Shown: positions 34,206-46,528, counted from the first letter of the stretch. The stretch: DNA of 64,000 nucleotides from Microbacterium halophytorum (GCF_002970975.1 NZ_PNFA01000016.1:44515-108514); one strand, 5' to 3'. Notes: a model not told the origin generated them from the sequence alone. Made by a program: numbers and translations.

Positions 34206-34970
34206 TCATTCGGCGACGACGAGCTCCGTCTCGCCGCGCGCAGCGCCCGGCCGCATCCGGATGCCGGCGCCGGCCGCCCACGCGATCAGGTCGTCCGCGG
34301 TCGCCAGTTCGGGGCGGTCGACCGCGATGCGGCGGGCGAACTCCCCCTTCGCCTTCTTGTTGAAGTGGTTCAGCGCGCGCGTCGAGCCGTCCGCGGTGTC
34401 CGTCACGACGCGGACGTAGGTGCTCGCGAGGCCCTCGGGCACGGGCCCGAGCGCGACGTACGCCTGCGAGCGCAGATCGATCACGAGCGGATGCGCCTCG
34501 CGCTCCAGCGCCTCGGTCACGGCCGGAGCCCACAGCCGCTTGAGCGGCGGCAGGTCGGGCAGGGAGGCGCCAGCCGCCAGGCGGTACGACGGGATCGGAT
34601 CGAGCGCGCGGACGGGCCCGAACGGCGCCGTGTGGATGAACGCCCTGGCGCCGAGCCACGCGCGCGCGGGCGCATCGAGGGTCGACGCATCGAGGGCGTC
34701 GAACAGGACACCGGTGTATCGGTCGATAGCCGCCATCGTCGGCGAGTGCAGCAGCGAAGCATTGTCCGAGACGGCGGCGGCCCGCTGGCGCTCCGACAGC
34801 TTCAGGACGCGTGCGGCGCGATCCGGATCCGCGGCGAGAGCCACGACAGACGCGGCGACGGCCTCGCGCGGGGAACGGAGGGTTCCCAGCGCGAGGCCGT
34901 CGACGTCAAGCGGCTCGCCCGATCCGCCTGCCCTCTTCGTCTCGGAAGGGGGCAGCAGGATCGTGGTCAG
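34206..34970 (-). CDS. yaaA: Peroxide stress protein YaaA, with a non-canonical start
   Basis: DUF328 protein that in E. coli limits free iron and DNA damage during peroxide stress. The coding frame includes the conserved N-terminus ILLPPSETKRAGGSG, later RYTGVLFDAL, FGPVRALDPIPSYRLAAG, VIDLRSQAYVALGP and FNKKAKGEFAR. The first ATG/GTG/TTG in frame (GTG 34844) would delete some 40 conserved residues. Upstream of the conserved block the frame offers only CTG codons, of which CTG 34970 overlaps the atpC stop as CTGA. From there the protein is 254 residues, close to E. coli's 258. A rare CTG start coupled to atpC is the simplest reading; a sequence error cannot be excluded. Confidence 0.8.
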   Translation of the reverse strand: MTTILLPPSETKRAGGSGEPLDVDGLALGTLRSPREAVAASVVALAADPDRAARVLKLSERQRAAAVSDNASLLHSPTMAAIDRYTGVLFDALDASTLDAPARAWLGARAFIHTAPFGPVRALDPIPSYRLAAGASLPDLPPLKRLWAPAVTEALEREAHPLVIDLRSQAYVALGPVPEGLASTYVRVVTDTADGSTRALNHFNKKAKGEFARRIAVDRPELATADDLIAWAAGAGIRMRPGAARGETELVVAE

Positions 34971-35227
34971 GAGGCGATCGCCGCGTGGCCCGCGACGATC
35001 GTGACCCGATCGGACTCGACCGAGACGAAGCCGTCCTCTGCGGTCGCGGTGACCACGGAGTCATCGGGCTGCGTGATCCGGACGGGGCCATCGCCGAGGA
35101 TTCCGAGCACGGGCTCGTGACCGGTCATGAAACCGATCTGTCCCTCCGTCGTCGTGGCGACGACGAGCTTGGCCTCCCCCGTCCAGACCTCTTCCTCGGC
35201 CGAAACCAGGCTGACCTGAAGCGCCAT
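34967..35227 (-). CDS. atpC: F1Fo ATP synthase subunit epsilon
   Basis: Central-stalk subunit that inhibits ATP hydrolysis. The 86 residues form the N-terminal beta-sandwich (LQVSLVSAEEEVWTGEA, QIGFMTGHEPVLGIL). The C-terminal helical hairpin of E. coli epsilon (139 aa) is almost absent, as in other actinobacteria. ATG 35227 is two nt after the atpD stop. It is the last gene of the atp operon, and its stop overlaps the proposed yaaA start. Confidence 0.95.
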   Translation of the reverse strand: MALQVSLVSAEEEVWTGEAKLVVATTTEGQIGFMTGHEPVLGILGDGPVRITQPDDSVVTATAEDGFVSVESDRVTIVAGHAAIAS

Positions 35228-35229
35228 GA

Positions 35230-37622
<2,393 letters not shown>

Positions 37623-37634
37623 GGTGTGCTCGGC

Positions 37635-39278
37635 TTACGCCTTGCGGCCCTTGACGATCTTCTCCTGGCCGACGTCCTCGTGGTCGGCGGAGCCGATCTG
37701 CTCGTTGCCGGGCGCCGACAGGCTCTGGCCCTTGCCGCCCTGGAACTCGAGGATGAAGTTGTCGACGACCTTCTCGAGCTCGGCCTTGGTGTCGTCCTCG
37801 AGCTTGCCGACCTTCTTGAGCGTGCCCAGGATGTCGGTGTTGCGGCGCACGTGGTCGAGCAGCTGCGACTCGAACCGGAGCACGTCCTCGACGGCGATCG
37901 TGTCGAGCTTGCCGTTCGTACCGGCCCAGATCGAGACGACCTGCTCCTCGACGGGGTACGGCGAGTACTGCGGCTGCTTGAGCAGCTCGGTCAGGCGCGC
38001 ACCGCGGTCGAGCTGGCGGCGCGAGGCCGCGTCGAGGTCGGATGCGAACATCGCGAACGCCTCGAGCGCGCGGTACTGGGCGAGCTCGAGCTTGAGCGTT
38101 CCCGAGACCGACTTGATGTGCTTGATCTGAGCATCGCCGCCGACGCGCGAGACCGAGATGCCGACGTCGACCGCCGGGCGCTGGTTCGCGTTGAAGAGGT
38201 CGGACTGCAGGAAGATCTGGCCGTCGGTGATCGAGATCACGTTGGTCGGGATGTAGGCCGACACGTCGTTGGCCTTCGTCTCGATGATCGGAAGACCCGT
38301 CATCGAGCCGGCGCCCAGCTCGTCCGAGAGCTTCGCGCAGCGCTCGAGCAGGCGCGAGTGCAGGTAGAAGACGTCGCCGGGGTACGCCTCGCGGCCCGGC
38401 GGACGGCGCAGGAGGAGCGACACGGCGCGGTAGGCCTCTGCCTGCTTCGACAGGTCGTCGAACACGATCAGGACGTGCTTGCCCTGGTACATCCAGTGCT
38501 GGCCGATGGCCGAGCCTGTGTACGCCGAGATGTACTTGAAGCCGGCGGGGTCCGAGGCCGGAGCGGCGACGATCGTCGTGTACTCCATGGCGCCGGCGTC
38601 CTCGAGCGCGCCCTTGACCGACGCGATGGTCGAGCCCTTCTGGCCGATCGCGACGTAGATGCAGCGCACCTGCTTCGTCGGGTCGCCCGACTCCCAGTTC
38701 TCGCGCTGGTTGATGATCGTGTCGATCGCGAGAGCGGTCTTGCCGGTCTGGCGGTCGCCGATGATGAGCTGGCGCTGGCCGCGGCCGACCGGGATCATGG
38801 CGTCGATCGCCTTGATGCCCGTCTGCATCGGCTCGTGCACGCTCTTGCGGTCCATCACGCCGGCGGCCTGGAGCTCGAGCTCGCGCTCACCGTCGAGGTC
38901 GGTGATCGCGCCGAGGCCGTCGATCGGGGTGCCGAGCGGGTCGACCACGCGGCCGAGGTAGCCGTCGCCGACCGGGACCGAGAGGACCTTGCCGGTGCGG
39001 GTGACCTGCTGGCCCTCCTCGATGCCGGTGAACTCGCCGAGCACGACGACGCCGATCTCGGTCTCATCGAGGTTCTGCGCGAGGCCGAGGGTGCCGTCCT
39101 CGAACTTGATGAGCTCGTTGGCCATCACGCCGGGGAGGCCCTCGACGTGGGCGATGCCGTCAGCAGCGTCAGTGACGGTGCCGACCTCCGTCGCATCGGA
39201 ACCGGTCGGCTCGTATGCGGCGGCAAAGTCCTTCAGCGCATCCCGAATGGCGTCGGGGCTGATTGCGATGTCTGCCAT
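37635..39278 (-). CDS. atpA: F1Fo ATP synthase subunit alpha
   Basis: Non-catalytic nucleotide-binding subunit of F1. The 547 residues carry [13 protein letters not shown] near 175, the conserved [12 protein letters not shown], the signature [10 protein letters not shown] and a C-terminal extension [25 protein letters not shown] longer than in E. coli (513 aa). Such a C-terminal tail in mycobacterial alpha suppresses ATP hydrolysis; whether this one does is unknown. Confidence 0.98.
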   Translation of the reverse strand: MADIAISPDAIRDALKDFAAAYEPTGSDATEVGTVTDAADGIAHVEGLPGVMANELIKFEDGTLGLAQNLDETEIGVVVLGEFTGIEEGQQVTRTGKVLSVPVGDGYLGRVVDPLGTPIDGLGAITDLDGERELELQAAGVMDRKSVHEPMQTGIKAIDAMIPVGRGQRQLIIGDRQTGKTALAIDTIINQRENWESGDPTKQVRCIYVAIGQKGSTIASVKGALEDAGAMEYTTIVAAPASDPAGFKYISAYTGSAIGQHWMYQGKHVLIVFDDLSKQAEAYRAVSLLLRRPPGREAYPGDVFYLHSRLLERCAKLSDELGAGSMTGLPIIETKANDVSAYIPTNVISITDGQIFLQSDLFNANQRPAVDVGISVSRVGGDAQIKHIKSVSGTLKLELAQYRALEAFAMFASDLDAASRRQLDRGARLTELLKQPQYSPYPVEEQVVSIWAGTNGKLDTIAVEDVLRFESQLLDHVRRNTDILGTLKKVGKLEDDTKAELEKVVDNFILEFQGGKGQSLSAPGNEQIGSADHEDVGQEKIVKGRKA

Positions 39279-39340
39279 CTTCTTCCTTCGTGTTGTGGAG
39301 CCATCAGGCCCCGAAGCCTCCGCCGGAGCGGCAAGTCGTG

Positions 39341-40126
39341 TCAGCTGGCCAGCTTGTGGCGCAGGTCGGTGAGTCGCGTCGAGATGCTGCCGTCGATGAT
39401 GTCGTCGGCGACCTGGACCCGGATGCCGCCGACGACGCCGGCGTCGACGACCTGGTTCAGCGCGATGTCGCCGCCGTAGATCTTCGAGAGCGTCGCGGCG
39501 AGGCGCTCCGCCTGCACCGCGTTCAGCGGCGCGGCCACCGTGACGGTCGCGACCGTGCGGCCGGCCTGCGCCGCGACGATCGAGATCGCCTCGCGGAGCA
39601 CGGAGCGCACGCGGCGGCCCCTGAGCGACCGGACGAGCTCGGCGACGATCAGCGTCGACGCAGCGCTCGCCTGTCCGTCGATGAGCTTCTCGATGAGCGC
39701 GGCCTTCCCCGCGGGGTCACCGAGCGTGCCGCCGAGCGTGAGCTCGAGCTCCGCGTTCTGCGAGACGACGCGCGAGACGTCGAACAGCTCGCGGGCCACG
39801 TCGGCGGACGGCTCGCTCGACGCCGCCGCGCGGATCGCGAGCTCCTCGAGCCCGTCGACGAGGTCGCTCGTCGACGACCAGCGCTGGAGCGCCGCCGCCT
39901 CGACGACCGCGCGGGCGGTCGCTCCGAGCTGGCCGAAGACCGCGGCGACGAGCGCCTTGCGCGCCTCGGGCGAAGCGGCGGGATCGGCGAGCGCGCCGCC
40001 CAGATGCGACGACCCTGCCGTCGTGCGCGCCGCTGCGAACAGGTCGCGCGCCGCGGCGAGGTCGAGGCTCTGCTCGGCGAAAACGTCGGACGTCGCCGCC
40101 AGAGCCTGAGTGGACGCGCTGCCCAT
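39341..40126 (-). CDS. atpH: F1Fo ATP synthase subunit delta
   Basis: Peripheral-stalk subunit joining F1 to subunit b. The 261 residues are longer than the E. coli protein (177) because of an added N-terminal region, as seen in related actinobacteria. The C-terminal domain [54 protein letters not shown] is diagnostic of the family by its VGGIRV core. Its ATG overlaps the atpF stop by one base (TAATG). Confidence 0.94.
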   Translation of the reverse strand: MGSASTQALAATSDVFAEQSLDLAAARDLFAAARTTAGSSHLGGALADPAASPEARKALVAAVFGQLGATARAVVEAAALQRWSSTSDLVDGLEELAIRAAASSEPSADVARELFDVSRVVSQNAELELTLGGTLGDPAGKAALIEKLIDGQASAASTLIVAELVRSLRGRRVRSVLREAISIVAAQAGRTVATVTVAAPLNAVQAERLAATLSKIYGGDIALNQVVDAGVVGGIRVQVADDIIDGSISTRLTDLRHKLAS

Positions 40127-40677
40127 TACTTGGCCGCCTTCTCGGACGCTTCGAGGTCGGCCAGGAAGCGGTCGACCACCGACTGCGCCTTCTGGTCGTC
40201 GCTCAGCGTCTCACCGATGACGTTGCCCGCGAGGTCGAGGGCGATGCCGCCGACCTCGGTGCGCAGCGACACCATGGCCGCCTGGCGCTCGGACTCGATC
40301 TGCGCCTGAGCGGATGCCGTCACGCGGTCCGCCTCGACGGTGGCCAGAGCCTTCGCCTCGGCGACGATCTTCTTGCCGTCCTCGTGAGCCGTCTCGCGGA
40401 TCTCGCCTGCCTCGCGGCGGGCGTCGGCGAGCTGCTTGTTGTACTCGGCGAGCGCGGCTTCGGCCTCCTTCTGGGCGGCGTCGGCCTTCTCGATGTTCCC
40501 CTCGATGGCGGCCGATCGCTCGTCGAGCATCGCCGTCAGGCGAGGCAGCGCGACCTTCCAGACCACCACGAGGATGATGATGAAGCAGACCGCCGACCAG
40601 ATGATGTCATAGTAGGCCGGAAGCAGCGGGTTCGGAGCCTCTTCTTCCGCGGCGACCGTGACAAGAGCGTTCAGCAT
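40126..40677 (-). CDS. atpF: F1Fo ATP synthase subunit b
   Basis: Membrane-anchored peripheral-stalk subunit. The 183 residues have one helix near the N-terminus (IIWSAVCFIIILVVVWKVAL) and a long charged coiled coil (AQKEAEAALAEYNKQLADAR and beyond) ending DRFLADLEASEKAAK. There is a single b subunit; no b' or b-delta fusion is seen. The next gene, atpH, is overlapped by one base. Confidence 0.96.
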   Translation of the reverse strand: MLNALVTVAAEEEAPNPLLPAYYDIIWSAVCFIIILVVVWKVALPRLTAMLDERSAAIEGNIEKADAAQKEAEAALAEYNKQLADARREAGEIRETAHEDGKKIVAEAKALATVEADRVTASAQAQIESERQAAMVSLRTEVGGIALDLAGNVIGETLSDDQKAQSVVDRFLADLEASEKAAK

Positions 40678-40708
40678 CCTGTCTCCTTACGTGTCAGCGA
40701 CGGATGGA

Positions 40709-40987
<279 letters not shown>

Positions 40988-41791
40988 TCAGTGCTCTTCC
41001 GCGACCGCGAGCTGGATGTAGACCGCGGTGAGGATCGTGAAAACGTACGCCTGGAGGAAGCCCACCAGGATTTCGAAAGCCGTGAAGGCGAACCCGAAGG
41101 CGAGGGTGCCGGCGCCGAGCGCCGTCCACCAACCGCCCATCGTGAAGAAGAAGAACTGCGTCGCCGAGAAGAACAGCACCAGCATGAGGTGGCCGACGAT
41201 CATGTTCATCAGGAGTCGGAGCGTCAGCGTGACGGGCCGGATGATGAAGGTCGAGAGGAACTCGAGCGGCGTCACGATGATGTACAGCGGCAGCGGCACG
41301 CCCGGCGGGAACAGTGCGTTCTTGAAGAAGCCGCCTGGGCTCTTCTTGATGCCCGCGTAGATGAACGTGACGTACGAGATCACGGCCAGCAGCAGCGGAA
41401 CGGCGATCACGCTCGTGCCCGCGATGTTGATGCCGGGGATGATGCCCGTCAGGTTCATGAACAGGATCATGAAGAACATGGTCGCCAGCAGCGGGACGAA
41501 GCGCTCCCCGTCCTTGCGGCCCAGCAGGTCGTGCGCGATGCCGCCGCGCACGAAGTCGAAGCCCATCTCGACGATGCTCTGGCCGCGGGTGGGGACGACG
41601 CGCATGCGGCGCGTGCCGACGACCAGGATGATCACGAGCACGGCCGTCGCGATCAGCTGCGCGAGGTTGATGCGCGTGAACTCGAACGATCCGATCTGGA
41701 AGATCGCCGGAGGGAAGAAGTCCATGATCGACGGGGGGTGGAATTCCCCTCCGTTTTCGGCAGAGGCGATCAACGTCACGGCGTTTGTCAA
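40988..41791 (-). CDS. atpB: F1Fo ATP synthase subunit a
   Basis: Membrane stator with the proton half-channels. In 267 residues about six helices are visible; the essential Arg is in LTLRLLMNMIVGHLM and the C-terminal helix ends QAYVFTILTAVYIQLAVAEEH. The start is TTG 41791, preceded by GGAG seven nt upstream; no ATG is available before the conserved FPPAIFQIGSFEFTRI. First of eight atp structural genes in the order B-E-F-H-A-G-D-C. Confidence 0.97.
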   Translation of the reverse strand: MTNAVTLIASAENGGEFHPPSIMDFFPPAIFQIGSFEFTRINLAQLIATAVLVIILVVGTRRMRVVPTRGQSIVEMGFDFVRGGIAHDLLGRKDGERFVPLLATMFFMILFMNLTGIIPGINIAGTSVIAVPLLLAVISYVTFIYAGIKKSPGGFFKNALFPPGVPLPLYIIVTPLEFLSTFIIRPVTLTLRLLMNMIVGHLMLVLFFSATQFFFFTMGGWWTALGAGTLAFGFAFTAFEILVGFLQAYVFTILTAVYIQLAVAEEH

Positions 41792-41893
41792 CGTGTGGCT
41801 CCGACTTCATCGCGCCGGTGCGCGCACCGGGTGTTCTGGCAAGTCACGTCCGCCGAGAACGTCACCCTTGGCGACGCGGCGGAAGCGTTGTCC

Positions 41894-41899
41894 AGCCTA
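41894..41899 (-). promoter_or_regulatory. Possible -10 box of the atp operon
   Basis: TAGGCT on the minus strand, in the 150-nt gap between the AtpI-like gene and atpB, about 100 nt before the atpB start. No good -35 is seen. The operon may also be read through from the genes upstream. Confidence 0.3.
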
Positions 41900-41941
41900 A
41901 CAGATCCTGGGGCCACTTCTACTCCGTGTCGAACTTGTGGC

Positions 41942-42421
41942 TCAGGGGCGATCGCGGTCGGCGTCGTCGCCCGGCTCGTCGTCGCCGGGGAGCGCCACCT
42001 CGACGTACGGCAGACGCATCTTCAGGAGTGCGAAGGCGTCGATCGCGAGCGAGGCGAGCACGCCGACCACCACGGCGATGAAGAAGATGACGGGCTCGAT
42101 CCACGACTGCCCGCGGAGGACGAGCATCGCGACGATGAAGATGATGAGCTTGAGGATCCAGCCGCCGAGCACGATGCCGAAGAAGATCGGCACGTACAGC
42201 GCGTCGCCGAACCAGCGGTTGGCGATCAGGATGCTCACGGAGGTCATCAGCATCAGCACCGCGGCGATCACCGCGCCGGCGATCGCGCTCATCGCGCCGT
42301 CCCAACCCGCGACCAGGTACCCGATGACACCGCCGATCAGGGCGAGGGCGCCTGCGGCGATCGCGCCCCAGGTGGTCGCCGCCCGAAGGATGCGGGTGCT
42401 GGTGGGAATGCTGCGGGGCAT
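41942..42421 (-). CDS. AtpI-like membrane protein preceding the ATP synthase operon
   Basis: A 159-residue protein with four helices (AIAAGALALIGGVIGYLVAG; AIAGAVIAAVLMLMTSVSIL; VPIFFGIVLGGWILKLIIFIVAMLVL; PVIFFIAVVVGVLASLAI) and an acidic tail. Position and topology match the small AtpI-type proteins encoded before atpB, proposed to help c-ring assembly or Mg2+ supply. Sequence identity to AtpI is not obvious by eye. ATG 42421 has GGAG five nt upstream. It lies 62 nt after the WecA-like gene. Confidence 0.7.
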   Translation of the reverse strand: MPRSIPTSTRILRAATTWGAIAAGALALIGGVIGYLVAGWDGAMSAIAGAVIAAVLMLMTSVSILIANRWFGDALYVPIFFGIVLGGWILKLIIFIVAMLVLRGQSWIEPVIFFIAVVVGVLASLAIDAFALLKMRLPYVEVALPGDDEPGDDADRDRP

Positions 42422-42483
42422 CGGCTCTCCTGTGCTGTGCTCGGCGCGCCGGATGCGGCGCCCGCCCAGGGTATCGGGCCGGG

Positions 42484-43650
42484 CTAGGGAGCCGCCGAGT
42501 CCGCGGTCGCCGATTCCCTCCGCGGGCGGTTCCGACGGGGCGGGAGCAGCGTCACGACGACGCAGGCGACGACGCCGACGGCGCCGAACAGGATGCCGAG
42601 ACGGTACTCGCCGGGCCAGTCCTCGCGGGCGCCGAGGTACATCAGCAGCACCGCGAGGCCGACGATCGTCGTCCACGCGTAGAAGATCAGCACCGCTCCC
42701 CTGTCGGAGTGCCCCATGTCGAGCATCCGGTGGTGCAGGTGCTTCCGGTCGGCGGAGAACGGTGACTTGCCCGCGGCCAGGCGGCGCACGACGGCGAGCC
42801 CGAAATCGGCCAGCGGGAGGAGGACGATCACGAGAGGGAGGAGGATCGGCAGGAACGCACCCACGAGCTGCGAGCGGCCGATCGTCTCGGGATCGAGCAT
42901 GGCCGGCTCGAGCTGGCCCGTGATCGCGATCGCGCTCGTCGCCATCAGCAGGCCGAGCAGCAGCGCCCCCGCGTCGCCCATGAAGAGCTTGGCCCCGTTC
43001 CAGTTCATCGGCAGGAAGCCCGCGCACGCTCCGATGAGCACGACCGCCAGGAGCGTCGCGAGGTTGAAGTTCGTGCTCGCCCCGGTGTCTCGGACGAGGA
43101 TGTACGAATAGACGAAGAAGATGCCGTTCGCGATCAGGCACGTGCCGGCGACGAGTCCGTCGAGGCCGTCGATGAAGTTGACCGCGTTCATCACGATCAC
43201 GATCGAGAACATCGTCAGCACGATGCTGACCCAGCTCGACCACACCGTGAGGTCGCCGAGCGGGAGCGCATAGATCTGCAGGCCGCCGCCGATCGCGATG
43301 ATGCCGGCCGCGAGGAACTGCGCGGCGAGCTTGATCATCCAGTCGAGGTCCCACAGATCGTCGGCGACGCCGACCACGACGATGAGGGTGCTCGCGCCGA
43401 CGATCGACCACATCAGCGCCGGGTCGACCCACACGAGTTCGAAGTAGGGGTTCGCCTGCGATACCACGAGCGCCGTCATCATGGCGAGGTACATCGCGAT
43501 CCCGCCGAGGCGGGGCGTCGGCGTCGTGTGGACGTCGCGCTCCCGGATGCCCGGGTAGAGCTTGTAGCGCAGGCTGAGCCTCCAGACCGCCCACGACAGC
43601 GCCAGCGTGAGGGTCGCCGTGAGGATCAGCTCGAAGACGTACTGCCTCAC
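42484..43650 (-). CDS. Polyprenyl-phosphate GlcNAc-1-phosphate transferase (WecA/MraY family)
   Basis: Integral membrane enzyme, 388 residues, about eleven helices. It transfers a sugar-1-phosphate to a polyprenyl phosphate carrier at the start of cell-wall polymer synthesis. Family motifs are TPRLGGIAMYLA, GVADDLWDLDW (DDxxD-like), MNAVNFIDGLDGL, LFMGDAGALLLG and the cytoplasmic HLHHRMLDMGHS loop. The HHR loop and genome position favour WecA/TagO over MraY. Start GTG 43650 overlaps the tsaC stop (GTGA), so translation is coupled. A longer upstream reading in this frame is not coding. Confidence 0.92.
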   Translation of the reverse strand: MRQYVFELILTATLTLALSWAVWRLSLRYKLYPGIRERDVHTTPTPRLGGIAMYLAMMTALVVSQANPYFELVWVDPALMWSIVGASTLIVVVGVADDLWDLDWMIKLAAQFLAAGIIAIGGGLQIYALPLGDLTVWSSWVSIVLTMFSIVIVMNAVNFIDGLDGLVAGTCLIANGIFFVYSYILVRDTGASTNFNLATLLAVVLIGACAGFLPMNWNGAKLFMGDAGALLLGLLMATSAIAITGQLEPAMLDPETIGRSQLVGAFLPILLPLVIVLLPLADFGLAVVRRLAAGKSPFSADRKHLHHRMLDMGHSDRGAVLIFYAWTTIVGLAVLLMYLGAREDWPGEYRLGILFGAVGVVACVVVTLLPPRRNRPRRESATADSAAP

Positions 43651-44438
43651 GCGCTCCCCTGGGCGTCGTCGCCGGTCGACTCCTTCAGCGCGGCGGCGAA
43701 CGCGGCGCGCGGATCGGCGGCGGGCGGCGGCGGCACGTGCGCGTGAGGGTCTCCCGTCGGCTCGTCCGGCGCGGGCTCGAGGAGGTCGCCGAGCACACCC
43801 GCGAGCTGCTCGCGGGTCACGGCGCCGCTGCGCAGGATGCGCACGGTGCGGGCATCCCCCTGCTCCGTGACGAGCGCGGTCGCGTCGACGATCGTCGACG
43901 CGATGCCCGTGCGCGACGGGCCGTCGTCGAGGTACGCCTCGACGGATTCCTCCAGCATGTCCTGGGCCTCGACGGCGCTCGTCGCCGCCGGCTTCCCCGT
44001 CAGGTTCGCGCTGGAGACGGCGAGCGGGCCGGTCTCCTCCAGGAGCTCGAGCGCGATGCGCTGATCCGGCATCCGCACCGCCACGGTGCCCTCGGTGTCG
44101 CCGAGGTCCCACGAGAGGGACGGCTGCGCGGGCAGCACGATCGTGAGGCCGCCCGGCCAGAACTCGTCGACGAGGGAGCGGACCTCGTCCGGCACCGACT
44201 CGACGAGGGCGCGCATCGCATCGATGCCGCTCACGAGCACGGGCGGTGGCTGCTGCCGCCCCCGTCCCTTCGCCTTGAGCAGCCTCGTGACGGCGGCCGG
44301 GCTGAACGCATCGGCGGCGACGCCGTAGACCGTGTCGGTCGGGACGACGACGAGCTGCCCCCTGCCGATCGCCTGCCGGGCGCGGCGCATCCCCGCCAGG
44401 AGCTGCGAGTGGTCGGAGCATTCGAAGAGCGTGGACAT
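43647..44438 (-). CDS. tsaC: L-threonylcarbamoyladenylate synthase
   Basis: Makes threonylcarbamoyl-AMP from threonine, bicarbonate and ATP for the t6A modification of ANN-decoding tRNAs. The YrdC domain (about 15-210) has GQLVVVPTDTVYGVAADA, LKAKGR, FWPGGLTIVL, VAVRMPDQ, SSANLTGKPAATS and STIVDAT. A Pro/Ala-rich tail of about 45 residues follows that is not a full Sua5 domain. TAGACT lies nine nt before ATG 44438. It follows prmC by 68 nt and overlaps the WecA-like gene. Confidence 0.93.
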   Translation of the reverse strand: MSTLFECSDHSQLLAGMRRARQAIGRGQLVVVPTDTVYGVAADAFSPAAVTRLLKAKGRGRQQPPPVLVSGIDAMRALVESVPDEVRSLVDEFWPGGLTIVLPAQPSLSWDLGDTEGTVAVRMPDQRIALELLEETGPLAVSSANLTGKPAATSAVEAQDMLEESVEAYLDDGPSRTGIASTIVDATALVTEQGDARTVRILRSGAVTREQLAGVLGDLLEPAPDEPTGDPHAHVPPPPAADPRAAFAAALKESTGDDAQGSA

Positions 44439-44447
44439 ATCGGGCTC

Positions 44448-44453
44448 AGTCTA
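44448..44453 (-). promoter_or_regulatory. -10 box in front of tsaC
   Basis: TAGACT on the minus strand, nine nt from the ATG, giving a leader of only two or three nt. This provides a promoter for tsaC and the WecA-like gene independent of prmC. Confidence 0.45.
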
Positions 44454-44506
44454 CTGCCGGGCACCTCGCGAACCGCCCTCGGCGCGGCCGCGGACGCGCG
44501 GCGCGG

Positions 44507-45403
44507 TCACGCGGGACGGATCGCGACGGTCGCGCGGTCCCTGCCGGTGAGGTCGCGATGCGTCTCGGCGCCGAGCCAGCCGTCCGCCGCGAGCAGCTCG
44601 CGGATGGCCCCGCCCTGCACCTCGGCGTGCTCGATCACGATGGTGCCGCCCGGACGGGCGAGTTCGAGGGCCGCCGTACTGATGCGCCGCACGAGGTCGA
44701 GGCCGTCGGGGCCGCCGTAGAGGGCCATGGCCGGGTCGTGCAGCCGCACCTCCTCGTCGCGGGGCACCGCGTCATCCGGAACGTAGGGCGGGTTCGTCGC
44801 GACGACGTCGACCGTGCCCGCCGCGTCGCGCAGCGTCGCCGCCTCCCCCGCGTCGCCCAGCACGAGCGTCAGGTTCTGCGCGCCCGTGCGGGCGGCGTTC
44901 TCCTTGGCCCAGAGGTAGGCGTCGACCGATTTCTCGACGGCGCTGACGCGCGCGGCGGGGACCTCGGTCGCCATCGCGAGCGCGATCGCACCGCTGCCCG
45001 TGCACAGATCGACGGCGACGGGCGCGTCGCCCGCCTCGCGCAGGGCCGCGATCGCGAGGCCCGCGACCATCTCGGTCTCGGGCCGCGGCACGAAGACGCC
45101 GGGCCCGACGCGCAGCTCCAGGCCGCGGAACGGTGCGAGGCCCGTGATGTGCTGCAGCGGCTCGCGCGCGGCTCGCCGCGCGACGAGCCGCCCGAACGAC
45201 TCGGCCTGCGGGATCTCGAGGACATCGCCGCGGAGCGCGGCCGCCTGGACCTCGCCGCGGCTCGTGCCCCGCAGATGGGCGACGAGGAGCTCGGCGTCGA
45301 CCTGCGGGTCGGGGATGCCCGCCTCCGCGAAGCGGCGTGCGGCGGAGCGCAGCGCGTCGCGGAGCGGAAGCGCAGCGGTGAGGGCGGCGGTGGGAAGCAT
45401 CAT
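44507..45403 (-). CDS. prmC: Peptide chain release factor N5-glutamine methyltransferase
   Basis: Methylates the Gln of the GGQ motif in release factors, here PrfA at 52720. The 298 residues have the helical N-terminal domain (RRFAEAGIPDPQVDAELLVAHL, EPLQHITG), the SAM-binding VDLCTGSGAIALAMA and the catalytic NPPY in VVATNPPYVPDD. ATG 45403 is preceded by TAGCGT (45419-45414) ten nt upstream and no Shine-Dalgarno, so the leader is very short. It is separated from its substrate gene prfA by a 7-kb block. Confidence 0.95.
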   Translation of the reverse strand: MMLPTAALTAALPLRDALRSAARRFAEAGIPDPQVDAELLVAHLRGTSRGEVQAAALRGDVLEIPQAESFGRLVARRAAREPLQHITGLAPFRGLELRVGPGVFVPRPETEMVAGLAIAALREAGDAPVAVDLCTGSGAIALAMATEVPAARVSAVEKSVDAYLWAKENAARTGAQNLTLVLGDAGEAATLRDAAGTVDVVATNPPYVPDDAVPRDEEVRLHDPAMALYGGPDGLDLVRRISTAALELARPGGTIVIEHAEVQGGAIRELLAADGWLGAETHRDLTGRDRATVAIRPA

Positions 45404-45578
45404 GGGCGGATCAACGCTACCGGTCGCGCCGCGGGGCGGAGGCCGCCGCACGGCGGGCCGATACCGAACCGGAATGTTCTGAAGCCGCAGTCCCGTCCGA
45501 TTTCGTCATCTTCGACCCGCGGCAATCGTGCGGCAATAGTCTGTCGGCACAGCCACCCGACAGCGAAAGGCATGTGCC

Positions 45579-46517
45579 ATGGGCAGCATCCACAACGACA
45601 TCTCCAGCACGTACGGCGGTACCCCGCTCGTGCGGCTCAACCGCGTCAGCGCCGACACCGGCGCCGAGGTCTTCGCGAAGCTCGAGTTCTTCAACCCCGG
45701 CTCGAGCGTGAAGGACCGCATCGGCGCGGCGATCATCGATGCCGCAGAGGCCTCGGGCGAGCTGCCCGCCGGCGGCACGATCGTCGAGGGCACGAGCGGC
45801 AACACCGGCATCGCGCTCGCGCTCGTGGGCGCGGCCCGCGGCTACCGCGTCGTGCTGACGATGCCGTCCTCGATGTCGAACGAGCGCAAGGTGCTGCTGC
45901 GCGCGTTCGGCGCCGAGCTCGTGCTCACCGACCCCGCCGGCGGCATGAACGGCGCCGTCACCGAGGCGAAGCGCATCGTCGACGAGACGCCGGGTGCTGT
46001 GCTGGCGAGCCAGTTCGCGAACCAGGCGAACGTGAAGGTCCACCGCGAGACGACGGCGAAGGAGATCCTCGCCGACACCGACGGCGACTTCGATTACTTC
46101 GTCTCGGGCGTCGGCACGGGCGGCACCGTCTCGGGCGTCGGCCAGGTGCTCAAGGAGACGGGCCACCGCGCCCAGGTCGTCGCCGTCGAGCCCGCCGACT
46201 CGCCGCTCCTGACGGAGGGCACGGCGGGACCGCACAAGATCCAGGGCCTCGGCGCGAACTTCGTGCCGGACATCCTCGACCGCGATGTGATCGACGAGGT
46301 CGTGACGGCGCCGCTCGAGCAGGCCGTCGAGACGGCCCGAGCCCTCGCGAAGGACGAGGGCATCCTCGCGGGCATCTCGTCGGGTGCCGCCGTGTGGGCG
46401 GCACTCGAGGTGGCCCGCCGCCCCGAGGCGCAGGGCAAGAAGATCGTCGTCATCGTGCCCGACACCGGCGAGCGCTACGTCTCCACCTTCCTCTGGGAGC
46501 ACCTCCGCGACGCATGA
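45579..46517 (+). CDS. cysK: Cysteine synthase (O-acetylserine sulfhydrylase)
   Basis: PLP enzyme forming L-cysteine from O-acetylserine and sulfide. The 312 residues have the PLP lysine in NPGSSVKDRIGAA (near residue 46), the substrate loop EGTSGNTGIALA, the phosphate cradle GVGTGGTVSGVG and a C-terminus that ends LWEHLRDA. GAAAGG precedes the ATG, and a TAGTCT box at 45537 would give a 30-nt leader. The next gene is cysE, which makes its substrate. A terminator separates the two, so they are adjacent but separately transcribed. Confidence 0.95.
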   Translation: MGSIHNDISSTYGGTPLVRLNRVSADTGAEVFAKLEFFNPGSSVKDRIGAAIIDAAEASGELPAGGTIVEGTSGNTGIALALVGAARGYRVVLTMPSSMSNERKVLLRAFGAELVLTDPAGGMNGAVTEAKRIVDETPGAVLASQFANQANVKVHRETTAKEILADTDGDFDYFVSGVGTGGTVSGVGQVLKETGHRAQVVAVEPADSPLLTEGTAGPHKIQGLGANFVPDILDRDVIDEVVTAPLEQAVETARALAKDEGILAGISSGAAVWAALEVARRPEAQGKKIVVIVPDTGERYVSTFLWEHLRDA

Positions 46518-46528
46518 TCCGTCGTCAC

